Shown one piece after another: positions 18,729 to 30,579 of a stretch of DNA of 64,000 nt. A model generated the notes under the pieces. That model had not been told where the DNA came from, made no database searches, and saw only the letters and a list, made by a program, of their open reading frames with translations. Source of the DNA: UBA5704 sp036264355 (GTDB lineage: Bacteria > Acidobacteriota > Thermoanaerobaculia > Multivoradales > UBA5704); assembly GCA_036264355.1 (NCBI GenBank), contig DATARD010000407.1, forward strand, positions 4,581 through 68,580, written 5' to 3'. Position numbers and translations under genes: made by a program. Positions within the stretch are counted from its first letter, which is position 1; the number at the start of each line of letters is the position of its first letter.

Positions 18729-20228
18729 ATGGAAGACTCGCGAGAAGAAGCTCCTCCCCTGGCCCGTGCCCTGTCGTATTTCTGCGCGCGGCGGCGCTGG
18801 TCCCCGCAAAGGCTGGCCGCGGCGCACGGCTTCGCCGGTCATCGGCAGATCCATGGCTACATGAGCGGCGACCGGCCGCTGAGCCGCGAATATCTGGAGC
18901 ACCTCCTCGCGCCGCTGGGGATCCCGCCGGAAGCTATCGACACCTTTCTCTTCTCCGACGGCCTGATCGTGCTCGCTCCGCCGCCGGAGGCCGCCTCGCC
19001 GGTGGCCCTCGACCGCGAGGAGCAGCAGGCGATCGACCAGACCGTCATGACCGCCGGCTGGACGGTCGCCGAAGCGCTCCGCCGCGAGCTCACCCGCCAA
19101 GCGAAGAAGGAGAAGGCGGAAGCGGCCCGGCGGCAGGCCCGGGAGCTATGGGCCGATCTGAAGGAGGCCGACACCCAGGAACGCCGCGCTCTGGTCGAGA
19201 TCTTTGCGAGCTACAGGAGCTGGGCCCTCGCGGAGCTTCTCTGCCAGGAGAGCATCCGCGCGGCGGCCCACAAGATTGAGGTTGCGTTGGAGCTCGCGGA
19301 GTTGGCGGTGTTCATCGCCGAGCGAGTGGAGGAGGACGAACGCTGGCGCTCCTTCCTCATCGGGTTCTGCCTCGCGCATGTCGCCAACGCCCAAAGGGTC
19401 GCGACCGAATTCGACGCAGCCGATGAGACGTTCGGTCGCGCCTTGGCTCTCTGGAAGACCGGAGAGGGTGTTGATCCCTATCCGTTAGCTGAATGGCGGA
19501 TGCCAGCTCTCGAAGCCTCCCTGCGACGAGAGCAGCACCAGTTCCCGATGGCTCTGGAACTGCTTGAGCGGGCCTTGTCCAAATGCGGGAAAATTCCGGC
19601 GGCTCGCGGCCGGATTCTCTTGAAGAAAGAGCACGTGTTCCACTTAATGGGGGACCTCCAAGGGGCACTCGGAGCGTTAGAGGAGGCAGCACCTTGGGTT
19701 GAAGCCGAAGGTGACCCGCGGCTAATCTTCGCCCAACGCTTCAACACGGCAGATAACCTCTGCAGCCAGGAGCGTTTCAGCGAAGCGGAGACGCTCATGC
19801 AAAAGATCCGCGAGCTTGCAGTTGAGCAAGCCAGCGAGATCCAAATAATCAGGGTAGAGTGGCTTGTTTCAAAGGTTGCCGCAGGTCAGGGGAAGCGGGA
19901 AGAAGGCATCGCTGGGCTGGAGCAGGTGCGCCGAGAGTTTACATTTCGAGGGCTTCCCTATGAGGCGGCCCTTTCCTCCCTGGATCTGGCACTGCTCTGG
20001 TTGAAGATGGGGCGCAGGGCCGAGGTTCGCGACCTCGCGCTCGCCATGGCGTGGATCTTCAAAGCCAAGAAGATCCGCCGCGAGGCTCTTGCCGCGCTCA
20101 GACTATTCTGCGAAGCCGCGCAACAGGACGCGGTCACCGTGGAGCTGACGCAGCAGGTGATCGCCGAGATCGAGAGGGTGAGGCGCTCGGCCCCTCGATC
20201 GGGCGACGGATCGGGAGGCCGAGAATGA
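18729..20228 (+). CDS. HTH/TPR regulatory protein
   Basis: The product has 499 residues. Residues 10-70 (ALSYFCARRRWSPQRLAAAH, HGYMSGDRPLSREYLEHLL) look like an XRE-type helix-turn-helix that senses repeats or ligands. From about residue 125 it is helical and TPR-like, with repeat units such as ALELAELAVFIAERV, ALELLERALSKCGK and ALGALEEAAPW. The C terminus ends in YEAALSSLDLALLWLKMGR and a helical cap. Such XRE-TPR proteins often act as quorum or stress-type regulators (RRNPP-like layout), but no peptide system is proven here. A shorter, broken relative lies at 20682-21249. A convergent gene for a secreted Cys-repeat protein sits between them, seven bases away. Confidence 0.75.
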   Translation: MEDSREEAPPLARALSYFCARRRWSPQRLAAAHGFAGHRQIHGYMSGDRPLSREYLEHLLAPLGIPPEAIDTFLFSDGLIVLAPPPEAASPVALDREEQQAIDQTVMTAGWTVAEALRRELTRQAKKEKAEAARRQARELWADLKEADTQERRALVEIFASYRSWALAELLCQESIRAAAHKIEVALELAELAVFIAERVEEDERWRSFLIGFCLAHVANAQRVATEFDAADETFGRALALWKTGEGVDPYPLAEWRMPALEASLRREQHQFPMALELLERALSKCGKIPAARGRILLKKEHVFHLMGDLQGALGALEEAAPWVEAEGDPRLIFAQRFNTADNLCSQERFSEAETLMQKIRELAVEQASEIQIIRVEWLVSKVAAGQGKREEGIAGLEQVRREFTFRGLPYEAALSSLDLALLWLKMGRRAEVRDLALAMAWIFKAKKIRREALAALRLFCEAAQQDAVTVELTQQVIAEIERVRRSAPRSGDGSGGRE

Positions 20229-20235
20229 CTGGCTG

Positions 20236-20568
20236 TTATGAAGCTCCGCAGCGGCCATCCGGGTCGATGTGGCAGCCGGTGTCCGGCAGAACAAGCGGCG
20301 CGGGTGGTGCTGCCTGGCTCTTGCCGCAGTGGCCGAACGGGTCGATGTGGCAGCCTTCGTCTGGCAGGATCTGTGGAATGCCGCAGCGGCCGAACGGGTC
20401 GATGTCGCAGCCCGTCTTGTTCCAGAGGCTCCTGAAAAAACTCCAGGCTCGGTGGAAGAGATCCGGCGCCGGAGCGGCACGGCCGTCGGCGGAGACCCAC
20501 GGCACGGCGAGGACGGTGAGGAGCAGGAGGCAGACGAAGATTTTGCGGCGCAGTGAGGCGTTCGGCAT
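20236..20568 (-). CDS. Secreted protein with three Cys-x-Ile-Asp-Pro repeats
   Basis: This 110-residue product has a signal peptide (KIFVCLLLLTVLAVPWVSA) and then a short helical linker (LFHRAWSFFRSLWN). Three copies of a motif follow: GCDIDPFGRCG, GCHIDPFGHCG and GCHIDPDGRCG, spaced about 18 residues apart. Each pairs two Cys around IDPxG, suggesting disulphide loops or a small metal site. GGGAG precedes the ATG at 20568. The gene is convergent with the HTH/TPR regulator (7-base gap) and divergent from the broken relative of that regulator. I know no named family; a secreted signal, toxin or modified peptide are all possible. Confidence 0.75.
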   Translation of the reverse strand: MPNASLRRKIFVCLLLLTVLAVPWVSADGRAAPAPDLFHRAWSFFRSLWNKTGCDIDPFGRCGIPQILPDEGCHIDPFGHCGKSQAAPPAPLVLPDTGCHIDPDGRCGAS

Positions 20569-20681
20569 GGAGGCTCCCTGGAGAGCGCTCCACCTCGGCC
20601 TCCATGGCCAGGGTCGGCGGCTCTCCGGAACAGTGCACCAAAGAACCTTACGGCATGTGCCGGACGGGGAGGAAGGAACAA

Positions 20682-21249
20682 ATGGCGGAAAAAGGTGATC
20701 CGAGGGTCCTGCGCCACATAGTGATCTACTTGCGCACGGAAACCGGCATGACCCAGGCGGCTTTCGGGAAGGCGGCCCGAGTCGACCAGGGCGACATGTC
20801 GCGCTATGAGCTGGGCAAGGACGCGCCGCCGGAAAAGGCACTGCGGCGGATGGCCGAAGTTCCGGACGTGCCCTGGTCCGTGGTGGTGCACCTGCGCCGC
20901 GTCTACACCGCGGCCGTCGCCGCGGCCGACCGCTGGCGCGAGCAGATGGGCGAGACCGGCGCCGGTGACCCCCTGCCTGGTCAAAACCAGGCCGGCGGAG
21001 CCGCGGCGGAAGACCGCGGCCGAAGAGCAGCGCGAAGCCGAAGAAGCCTGGGCAGCCCTGGAGCGCCTCCCGATTCCCCGCCGCCGCCGGCTCCTCGAGC
21101 TGTCACCGCGCGCCGCGCGGACCTCCGCGTTGGCGGAAAGGGTGCGCCAGGCCAGCTTGGACGCCGCGGCACGGAACGCGGAAGAAGCGCGAGATCTCAC
21201 GGAGCTGGCGCAATTTACCGCCGAGACGGTGCGGCTCGCCGCCTCATGA
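20682..21249 (+). pseudogene. Truncated and frameshifted XRE-type regulator
   Basis: The ATG at 20682, after GGAGGAAGG, opens an XRE helix-turn-helix (HIVIYLRTETGMTQAAFGKA, DQGDMSRYELGKDAPPEKAL). After WREQMGETGAG the frame becomes improbable. The other frame carries TRPAEPRRKTAAEEQREAEE, then ALERLPIPRRRRLLELSPRA and ARDLTELAQFTAETV, ending at the stop at 21249. The second part resembles the region just before the TPRs in the 18729-20228 regulator (ELAELAVFIAERV). So one base is lost near 20960-20975, in a C run, and the TPR domain is missing. It may be a dead paralogue or a short regulator with a sequencing error. Confidence 0.65.
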
Positions 21250-21267
21250 GTTGTTCTGAGCACGCAG

Positions 21268-22027
21268 CAGGGAAATCTATGCATGCCGGCGTAAACGACG
21301 ACGCCTCGTACGGTTCTACGGCGGCGCACCGCAAAACTGTGCGGGCCATTCTTATTTTATTCGGGCCGTCGAAAACTTAGGCGAGGCGTCGAAGAATTGT
21401 GCGGGCCGCTGAAAAACTGCCCAGGCCGACGTAATTTGCGGCGCCTCGTACAGTTCTACGGCGGGGCGTCGCAAAACCTTGCGGGCCATTTTTATTCTAT
21501 TCGGAGCGCCGAAAATTTTGGCGAAGCGTCGAAGAATTGTGCGAGCCGCTGAACAACTGCGCAGGCCAGCGTAATTTACGGCGCCTCACACAGTTCTACG
21601 GCGAGCCGCCGCAAAACTGTGCAGGCTGTTCTTATTCTATTCGGGCCGTCGAAAACTTAGGCGAGGCGTCGAAGAATTGTGCGGGCCGCCGAAGAATTGT
21701 GCAAGCCGGCGTAAATTACGGGGCCTCGTCCAGTTCTACGGCGAGGCGTCGCAAAACCGTGCGGGCCGTTTTGATTCTGTTCGAGGCGTCGGCGATTTGG
21801 GCGAGGCGTCGAAGAATTGATCGGGACGCTGAAAAACTGCCCAGACCGGCGTAATGTACGGAGCCTCGCGCAGCTCTACGGTGGGGCGTCGCAAAACTGT
21901 GCGGGCCATTTTTATTCTATCCGGGGCGTCGGAGAATTGTGCGGACCGTCAGAGAACTGCGCACAGCACGGGGAACTCGGGCAAGCCGGCTGGATCTGGG
22001 GCGGGTCCTCGGAATTTCCCGGACGGC
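21268..22027. repeat. Tandem array of 20-bp units with 140-bp higher-order period
   Basis: About 38 consecutive units of exactly 20 bp fill the gap before uvrA. Each has an A/T-rich core such as GAAAAC, GAATTG or TTTATT flanked by G/C-rich ends such as GTGCGGGCC. Seven different units form a 140-bp block. The same landmark, TTCTACGG, recurs at 140-bp steps near 21313, 21453, 21593 and 21733, and in slightly changed form near 21873. After about 21948 the units degrade. Because 20 is not a multiple of three and stops occur, it is not coding. A/T cores at two-turn spacing suggest phased bending or an array of binding sites. Confidence 0.9.
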
Positions 22028-22178
22028 GCGCGACTTCGCCGCGGGCGGGAGCGAGCCGCCTCCAATCGCGTCTTCCCGACACCGCCACCCGCGCCGGGAA
22101 TTCCTCGACTGCCGCCGCTGTTGCGCCCCTCCGGGATCATCTCCGGTCCCCCCTCTCTCTGCTAGGATCTCTCGTCCT

Positions 22179-25025
<2,847 letters not shown>

Positions 25026-25082
25026 GCTACGCGCACAAAACATTGAAGTACGATTGCGTTCATCGAATCTGCCGATTCGCAC

Positions 25083-25412
25083 GTGACTATCGCTCGGGAA
25101 GGCAATCGCACACCTAGGCAACTCTACGAGGCGACTGGCTATGCGGCCCTCCAATGGCAATTCACCCAAGAGGATATCGAGGACGTAGTTAGAGCCAACC
25201 CAGCCCTAATCGAAGACTGGGAGGCATTTACCGCAGACAAGCGCTGGGCCCCGGGACCTGCGGCTGCCCGCCGGGAACCGACCGCTTCGGCCAGACGGCC
25301 TTCTGCGGCAACTGGAACCGGGTCGGCGGCTGCTGGCTCGAATAGGCGGCACGTTCCCTGGCCCGCCCTCGGTGGCGGGCGGTGCTCGATCCGGCGGTTG
25401 CGGTGGCGGTGA
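25083..25412 (+). CDS. Doubtful small ORF after uvrA
   Basis: A GTG-started frame of 109 residues begins TIAREGNRTPRQLYEATGYA and QWQFTQEDIEDVVRANPAL, which looks like real protein for about 55 residues. The second half becomes Ala/Arg-rich and lies over a better-looking Cys-rich reading in another frame. I think a short soluble protein gene has been joined to unrelated sequence. No family is recognised. Confidence 0.25.
   Translation: MTIAREGNRTPRQLYEATGYAALQWQFTQEDIEDVVRANPALIEDWEAFTADKRWAPGPAAARREPTASARRPSAATGTGSAAAGSNRRHVPWPALGGGRCSIRRLRWR
25259..25345 (+). pseudogene. Remnant of a Cys-rich peptide gene
   Basis: In this frame the sequence reads CGCPPGTDRFGQTAFC then GNWNRVGGCWLE and a TAG stop at 25343-25345: four Cys in 24 residues. 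A stop codon about 70 bases upstream and the absence of a start or signal peptide show that the 5' part is missing. It resembles in style the small Cys-rich exported proteins elsewhere in this window but is not a copy of them. The hairpin that follows could be its old terminator. Confidence 0.4.
25361..25380. terminator. Hairpin after Cys-rich remnant
   Basis: Perfect seven-base arms (25361-25367 and 25374-25380) with a six-base loop lie 15 bases past the remnant's stop. There is no T run. It may be a terminator for the remnant or for uvrA, whose stop is 335 bases upstream. Confidence 0.35.
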
Positions 25413-25431
25413 CGCCTTGACGCAGCGTCCG

Positions 25432-25779
25432 TCAGGCAGCCGCTGACTCTTGCGCTTCGATGAGCTTCAAGCACAGGGAGTGCATGGCTGCCAACTCCCG
25501 CTGGTATTCCTGCTGAGCCTCTTCGGCCGGCAGAGCGTCGAACAGGTCTGGTAGCTGAACACCGCGGCTCATGACTTCGTCGGCGGCAACCTGATGCAGG
25601 CGCTCGCGAACGAACAAACAGTTGTCCGCATGGAACAGGAGACGAATCGCGTCGCTGGCTCGGATCGCGCCGCTCATAAGCGACTCGATCGCACCCAGGG
25701 ATAGAAGTGCAAATGACGCGACTCTCTGCCGTGGGTCGGCCGTGTGGGAGAGCAGGCTTTCGAGATCGATTGCAGTCAT
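25432..25779 (-). CDS. Small protein of unknown function, HepT/MntA neighbour
   Basis: The 115-residue, mainly helical and soluble protein begins MTAIDLESLLSHTADPRQRV. The Arg/Cys-containing middle (LLFHADNCLFVRERLHQVAA) and a Glu/Gln-rich tail (LPAEEAQQEYQRELAAMHSL) show no motif I recognise. It lies five bases after the HepT-like stop on the same strand, so it is probably cotranscribed with the toxin-antitoxin pair and could be an accessory part of it. Confidence 0.55.
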   Translation of the reverse strand: MTAIDLESLLSHTADPRQRVASFALLSLGAIESLMSGAIRASDAIRLLFHADNCLFVRERLHQVAADEVMSRGVQLPDLFDALPAEEAQQEYQRELAAMHSLCLKLIEAQESAAA

Positions 25780-25784
25780 GAGGC

Positions 25785-26231
25785 CTAGTAGGTATCGCCC
25801 GCCGGCAGCTCAAGGTACGCTGCGACGTGACGCGCGAAGACTGAGAAGTCTTCGAGATGCTTGTTGAGCAGGCGGTGGAGCAGCCCCACGTCAACATCCA
25901 GGTAACCGTGAACGACGACGTTGCGGAAGCCGGCGACAGCCCGAAAACGAGCGACGAAGTCCGGCGGCAGGATGCCCATCGCGCCGAGTCGATCGATCGC
26001 GGAGGCATAGTCTGGTACGTCATGGCCGGTGCTCGCGGCGAGATGGGCCGCCACGTCGAGGGCGTTCTGGGCACAAAGCTGGAGCCCCCGTTCCACGGCC
26101 CAGCGCTCCTCGGGTTGGGAGGTGAGCTCGTCTATGTTGCGCCCCTGGTGGCGGCGGAGGATCTGCAAGGCGGCGTCGAGGGCCAGCAGGTGGCGCCGGG
26201 CGACTGCGGGGTCGAGCTTCCCGGATGTCAT
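25785..26231 (-). CDS. hepT: HepT-like ribonuclease toxin (DUF86)
   Basis: The 148-residue all-helical protein carries the HEPN signature R-x(4-6)-H-x-Y in FRNVVVHGY near residue 108, the catalytic motif of HepT nucleases. Upstream helices are typical (QLCAQNALDVAAHLAAS). It sits one base after the nucleotidyltransferase gene at 26233-26667, the standard MntA-HepT order. In this system MntA adds AMP to a Tyr of HepT next to the motif and blocks its RNase activity (family knowledge). All motif residues are intact here. Confidence 0.85.
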   Translation of the reverse strand: MTSGKLDPAVARRHLLALDAALQILRRHQGRNIDELTSQPEERWAVERGLQLCAQNALDVAAHLAASTGHDVPDYASAIDRLGAMGILPPDFVARFRAVAGFRNVVVHGYLDVDVGLLHRLLNKHLEDFSVFARHVAAYLELPAGDTY

Positions 26232-26232
26232 T

Positions 26233-26667
26233 TCACCGTCCGAAGCTGCCGTCCGCCAGGCGCCGTGCCAGCTCGCGGTCGATCTTGCGGAGCTGCGGCA
26301 GGTAGTCGCAGTACCGCGAGAGGGCGTACCCCTCGCGTGTCGTGGTCGCGGCGAGGTCGCGACTCAGAAGGCGCTCCCCGTCGCGCAGCACGCGGTGGTA
26401 GAGAAGCGGCGGCGCGTCGTTGAGGATGACGACGTCGAGCCGATGGAAGCCCAGCCCGGCCATCAGATCGGTGAGGAGCCCGGCGGTATATCCGAACGGA
26501 GCCGGCGGCAGGCGCTCGCGGTCAACGTAGACCGCGACGTCGAGATCGCTGCCGGCGCCGGCATCACCCCGCGCCTGGGAGCCGAAGTAATAGGCCTCCA
26601 GGATCTCCGGGCGCGCGGCGAGCCGCTCGCGGAGGCGATCGAGAACCGCTGGATCGAGGGTGGCCAC
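26233..26667 (-). CDS. mntA: MntA-like minimal nucleotidyltransferase antitoxin
   Basis: From a GTG at 26667 the protein is 144 residues. The nucleotidyltransferase motif GSQARGDAGAGSDLDVAVYV (about residues 28-47) has the GSxARG and the two catalytic Asp residues; the third acidic residue is in HRLDVVILN near 85. The longer frame from 26811 adds 48 residues crossing a repeated palindrome and is unlikely. It neutralises HepT by AMP transfer according to work on related pairs. The two genes are one base apart, so translation is probably coupled. Confidence 0.85.
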   Translation of the reverse strand: MATLDPAVLDRLRERLAARPEILEAYYFGSQARGDAGAGSDLDVAVYVDRERLPPAPFGYTAGLLTDLMAGLGFHRLDVVILNDAPPLLYHRVLRDGERLLSRDLAATTTREGYALSRYCDYLPQLRKIDRELARRLADGSFGR

Positions 26668-26754
26668 GCCGCCATTATACGAGCCGCTGGAGAGGAGAGT
26701 GCTGTTTCGGTCGACTTGGGCAGCCGCCAGGAGAAGGTGCCCTGGCGGCCGTTG

Positions 26755-26800
26755 AGGGCGGCCACACAGGGTGCCTGACGGCATCCTGTGGACCGCCCCT
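26755..26800. repeat. Long imperfect inverted repeat (REP-like)
   Basis: Arms of about 16 bases (26755-26770 and 26785-26800) pair with a small mismatch region. Inside them is a second stem, TGCC/GGCA around TGAC, giving an almost fully paired hairpin. It lies in the 277-base gap between the MntA-like gene and the small exported protein, not next to a stop codon in an obvious way. Its shape suggests a dispersed palindromic element rather than a simple terminator. Confidence 0.55.
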
Positions 26801-26944
26801 ACGAACAACACGCGAATTTCCGGCCGCCGTTAAGTTAACGCCTATGGGGCAAGCCCCTCCCCTGCGGGCTCGCCTGCGGGCGGTCCTCGCACCTCTGTTG
26901 ATAGAGACAGGCAGAGCGCCGGTCTCGGTTCGAAGGAGGCTCCC

Positions 26945-27139
26945 ATGGCGAGAAAGATCGCGATTCTGTTGACCCTGATCTCCCTGCTGTACCTGGCCCT
27001 TCCGGCCAAGGCGCTGCCGCCGCAGTGCTCCTGCGGTTACTGCACCCTCCATGGCAGCTCGAATTGCACCATCGTGCCCGGCAACACGGTGGTCGGTTGC
27101 GGGACCTACTACGCGACCTACTGCACGGGGCCGAACTGA
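26945..27139 (+). CDS. Small exported Cys-rich protein
   Basis: The 64-residue product has a signal peptide (KIAILLTLISLLYLALPAKA) and a mature part of about 40 residues with six Cys: QCSCGYCTLHG, SNCTIV, VVGCGTYYATYCTG. A strong AAGGAGG lies six bases before the ATG. No family is recognised. The even Cys number suggests disulphides in an exported peptide. It lies 40 bases upstream of the GAF/AAA+ regulator gene on the same strand, which could place them in one transcript. Confidence 0.65.
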   Translation: MARKIAILLTLISLLYLALPAKALPPQCSCGYCTLHGSSNCTIVPGNTVVGCGTYYATYCTGPN

Positions 27140-27179
27140 CCTGCGCCGGAACGCGGCTTCGCCGGTCTCTGTAAGATAG

Positions 27180-28661
<1,482 letters not shown>

Positions 28662-28811
28662 TGCCTCTGCTGACAAGCTCCCGCTGCCGCGCTATCCTTG
28701 ACGCTGGGGCAGGCGCCGGATGAGGCGATTCGAGCGCCTCTCCAAAGTCTTCCCTTTGACGCCGGGACACGCTATCTTTCGCCGAGGAACGAATCCGGAG
28801 GAGGACATCTC

Positions 28812-29618
28812 ATGAGTCAGTCAGCCGCTCAGGCCCTCGACGACCTCTCCTTCGATCTCGTCTACAGCGACGGGTGGCCGTTGGACAGCAACTGGGAACG
28901 CATCCAGATCAATCTGCTCATCGACGTGGCCCGCCAAGCGATGGCCGCGCACGGGCGACCGGATTTCTTCGCCGGCGGGGACATGTTCGTCTACCACTCC
29001 ATCGAGCAGGCCCGGGACGTCGCCCGTGGCCGCCCGTATCTGCGGGGTCCGGACTTCTTCTTCGTCGGCGGTGTCGAGGACCATGACCGCAAGTCCTGGG
29101 TCTCCTGGCAAGAGGGAGGCCGGCTGCCGGACGTGATCGCCGAATTCCTCTCGCCCTCCACCAAAGAGGTCGACCGCACGACCAAGAAGGACCTCTATGC
29201 CCGGATCTTCCGGACACCGGAGTACTTCCTCTACGAGCCGGCGACCGGCGAGCTCGAAGGCTTCAGCCTGGTGGGCGGCCGCTATCAACGCCTGTTCCCC
29301 GACGCCGAGAACCGGATCTGGAGCGCGAAGCTCGGTCTGAAGCTCGGTCTGTGGCACGGGCTCCGGACCGCGGTGGAGACCACCTGGGTCCGGCTGTTCG
29401 ACGCGGACGGCCGCTTGGTGCCGACGAAGAACGAGGCGGCAGAAGCGAGAGCCGAGGCAGAGCATCAGCGGGCAGAAACCGAGCGTCAGCGAGCAGAAAC
29501 AGCGGACGCAAGAGCAGAAGCGGCAGACGCGAGGGCGGAAGCCGAGCGCCAGCGGGCAGAAGCCGCCGAGGCAGAGCTTGCCCGCCTGCGGGCGAAGCTG
29601 GAAGGCACCGCGGGCTGA
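28812..29618 (+). CDS. Uma2-family (DUF820) endonuclease-fold protein with charged tail
   Basis: The product is 268 residues from the ATG at 28812, preceded by GGAGGAC. The core (about 1-200) has the restriction-endonuclease-like pattern of the Uma2 family: YLRGPDFFFVGGV, LPDVIAEFLSPSTKEVD and KKDLYARIFRTPEYFLYEP. The likely catalytic acidic residues lie in PDVIAE and near the DLYA segment. The last 60 residues are an Ala/Glu/Arg coiled coil with repeated ERQRAEA units. The family is hugely expanded in some phyla and of uncertain function, although the fold suggests DNA cleavage. A second Uma2 gene is at 60663-61244. Confidence 0.8.
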   Translation: MSQSAAQALDDLSFDLVYSDGWPLDSNWERIQINLLIDVARQAMAAHGRPDFFAGGDMFVYHSIEQARDVARGRPYLRGPDFFFVGGVEDHDRKSWVSWQEGGRLPDVIAEFLSPSTKEVDRTTKKDLYARIFRTPEYFLYEPATGELEGFSLVGGRYQRLFPDAENRIWSAKLGLKLGLWHGLRTAVETTWVRLFDADGRLVPTKNEAAEARAEAEHQRAETERQRAETADARAEAADARAEAERQRAEAAEAELARLRAKLEGTAG

Positions 29619-29940
29619 CCGCAGATCGGCGGTCCACCACCCTAACTCTCCCTCCTCCTGTGCAGATCCATGACCCGCGGCATTATGACTCGCCTGCGAC
29701 AATTTGCCTCTTTCGTCTTCTGGAGCGCGGCGAAATGGACTCTTCGACTGTCCGGAGTGTCCGGGAACGGACAGATGCGAGGCAAAAAGTCGCGAGGCAA
29801 TGCGGGGCGGATTGCCGCTCGGTTTCCAGAACAACGGCTAAGTGACGGATAGGCAACGAATTGCGGTATCCTGACCAGGGCTCGGCGGCGGCTGGCAGCG
29901 AGCTTGCGGTAGGAAGCACGTGAGGATGAGGAGGAACCGC
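29619..29940. other. Intergenic region upstream of the partner-switch operon
   Basis: This 322-base stretch has no convincing gene. It holds a stem with arms at 29748-29754 and 29768-29774 (CTGTCCG/CGGACAG) and a short direct repeat GCGAGGCAA near 29780-29805. A promoter for the small membrane-protein gene probably lies here, but no convincing -35/-10 pair was found by eye. Confidence 0.4.
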
Positions 29941-30096
29941 ATGCTAGACTCGGTCCGCAAGCACGTCACCATTCCCTACGTTCCGGGGAGGGTTCTATTA
30001 TCAGCGGCGACGGTGGGCAGCTTCGCTTGGTTGCTGGCTCACGACATGATCCATCCACTAGTGATCTACGCGTTGCAGCTTTATCTCTCTTTCTGA
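29941..30096 (+). CDS. 51-residue membrane protein upstream of the anti-sigma kinase
   Basis: A purine-rich GAGGAGGA lies six bases before the ATG, a strong ribosome-binding site. The product begins MLDSVRKHVTIPYVPGRVLL, continues with a hydrophobic segment (SAATVGSFAWLLAHDMIHPL) and ends VIYALQLYLSF before a TGA. One long or two short membrane helices are plausible. It is 32 bases upstream of the RsbW-like gene, in the same direction. A conserved small membrane subunit that anchors or senses for the partner-switch module would fit, but this is inference; no family is recognised. Confidence 0.6.
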   Translation: MLDSVRKHVTIPYVPGRVLLSAATVGSFAWLLAHDMIHPLVIYALQLYLSF

Positions 30097-30128
30097 TCGC
30101 TTGATCACGCTCCGCGGCCGGAAGGAAA

Positions 30129-30563
30129 ATGGCTGGTGATGCTGTCATGAGGGAGGTCACATTGGCGCTCCCGATGGTGCCCGAGATGGAAATCGAGGCC
30201 AGTAAAACTGCGACTGCTATCGCTGAATTCATGCGAATGAGCCCGGATCGAATCGACGAGGTCCGGATGGCGGTGGTGGAAGCCTGTATCAACGCTCTCG
30301 AGCACAGCCGGGCAACCGACCGGGAGGTCTACGTGACCTTCGAGGTTCTCGGGGACAAGGACCCCGAGACGCTGCGCATCACCGTCCGGGACACCGGAGT
30401 GGGATTCTCCCCGGAAGATCTGTCCGAGCCGACGATCGAGGATAAGCTCAAGTCGCAGAGGAAGCGCGGCTGGGGGCTGAAGATCATCCGGGGGCTCATG
30501 GACGACGTCGAGATCCGCTCGAACCCGAGCGGGACGACGGTCGTGATGAGCAAGTCGCGATGA
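30129..30563 (+). CDS. RsbW-like anti-sigma factor / serine kinase
   Basis: The 144-residue GHKL ATPase has the N box VVEACINALEHS (about 49-60), G1 RDTGVGFSPEDL (about 86) and G2 KRGWGLKIIRGLMDDV (about 115-130). These match HATPase_c_2 kinases that phosphorylate STAS-domain antagonists and hold sigma factors. The next gene, 17 bases downstream, encodes a STAS protein, and the one after encodes a PP2C phosphatase. Together they form a complete partner-switching set. No sigma factor gene is adjacent, so the output may be a distant sigma factor or a non-sigma target. Confidence 0.85.
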   Translation: MAGDAVMREVTLALPMVPEMEIEASKTATAIAEFMRMSPDRIDEVRMAVVEACINALEHSRATDREVYVTFEVLGDKDPETLRITVRDTGVGFSPEDLSEPTIEDKLKSQRKRGWGLKIIRGLMDDVEIRSNPSGTTVVMSKSR

Positions 30564-30579
30564 AAGCGGGGACGAGCTG

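Noticed and set aside
21268..22027. CRISPR array
   Set aside because: There are no constant repeats with unique spacers, and no cas genes nearby. Units are all variants of one 20-mer.
25381..25412. Match to the GAF-region DNA of the regulator at 27328
   Set aside because: About 30 of 34 bases agree, but the shared stretch is GC-rich and short. It could be a relic but I cannot separate it from chance.
29670..29852. 60-codon ORF in the gap before the partner-switch operon
   Set aside because: It has no convincing ribosome-binding site, is Arg-rich in a GC-rich region and overlaps a hairpin.
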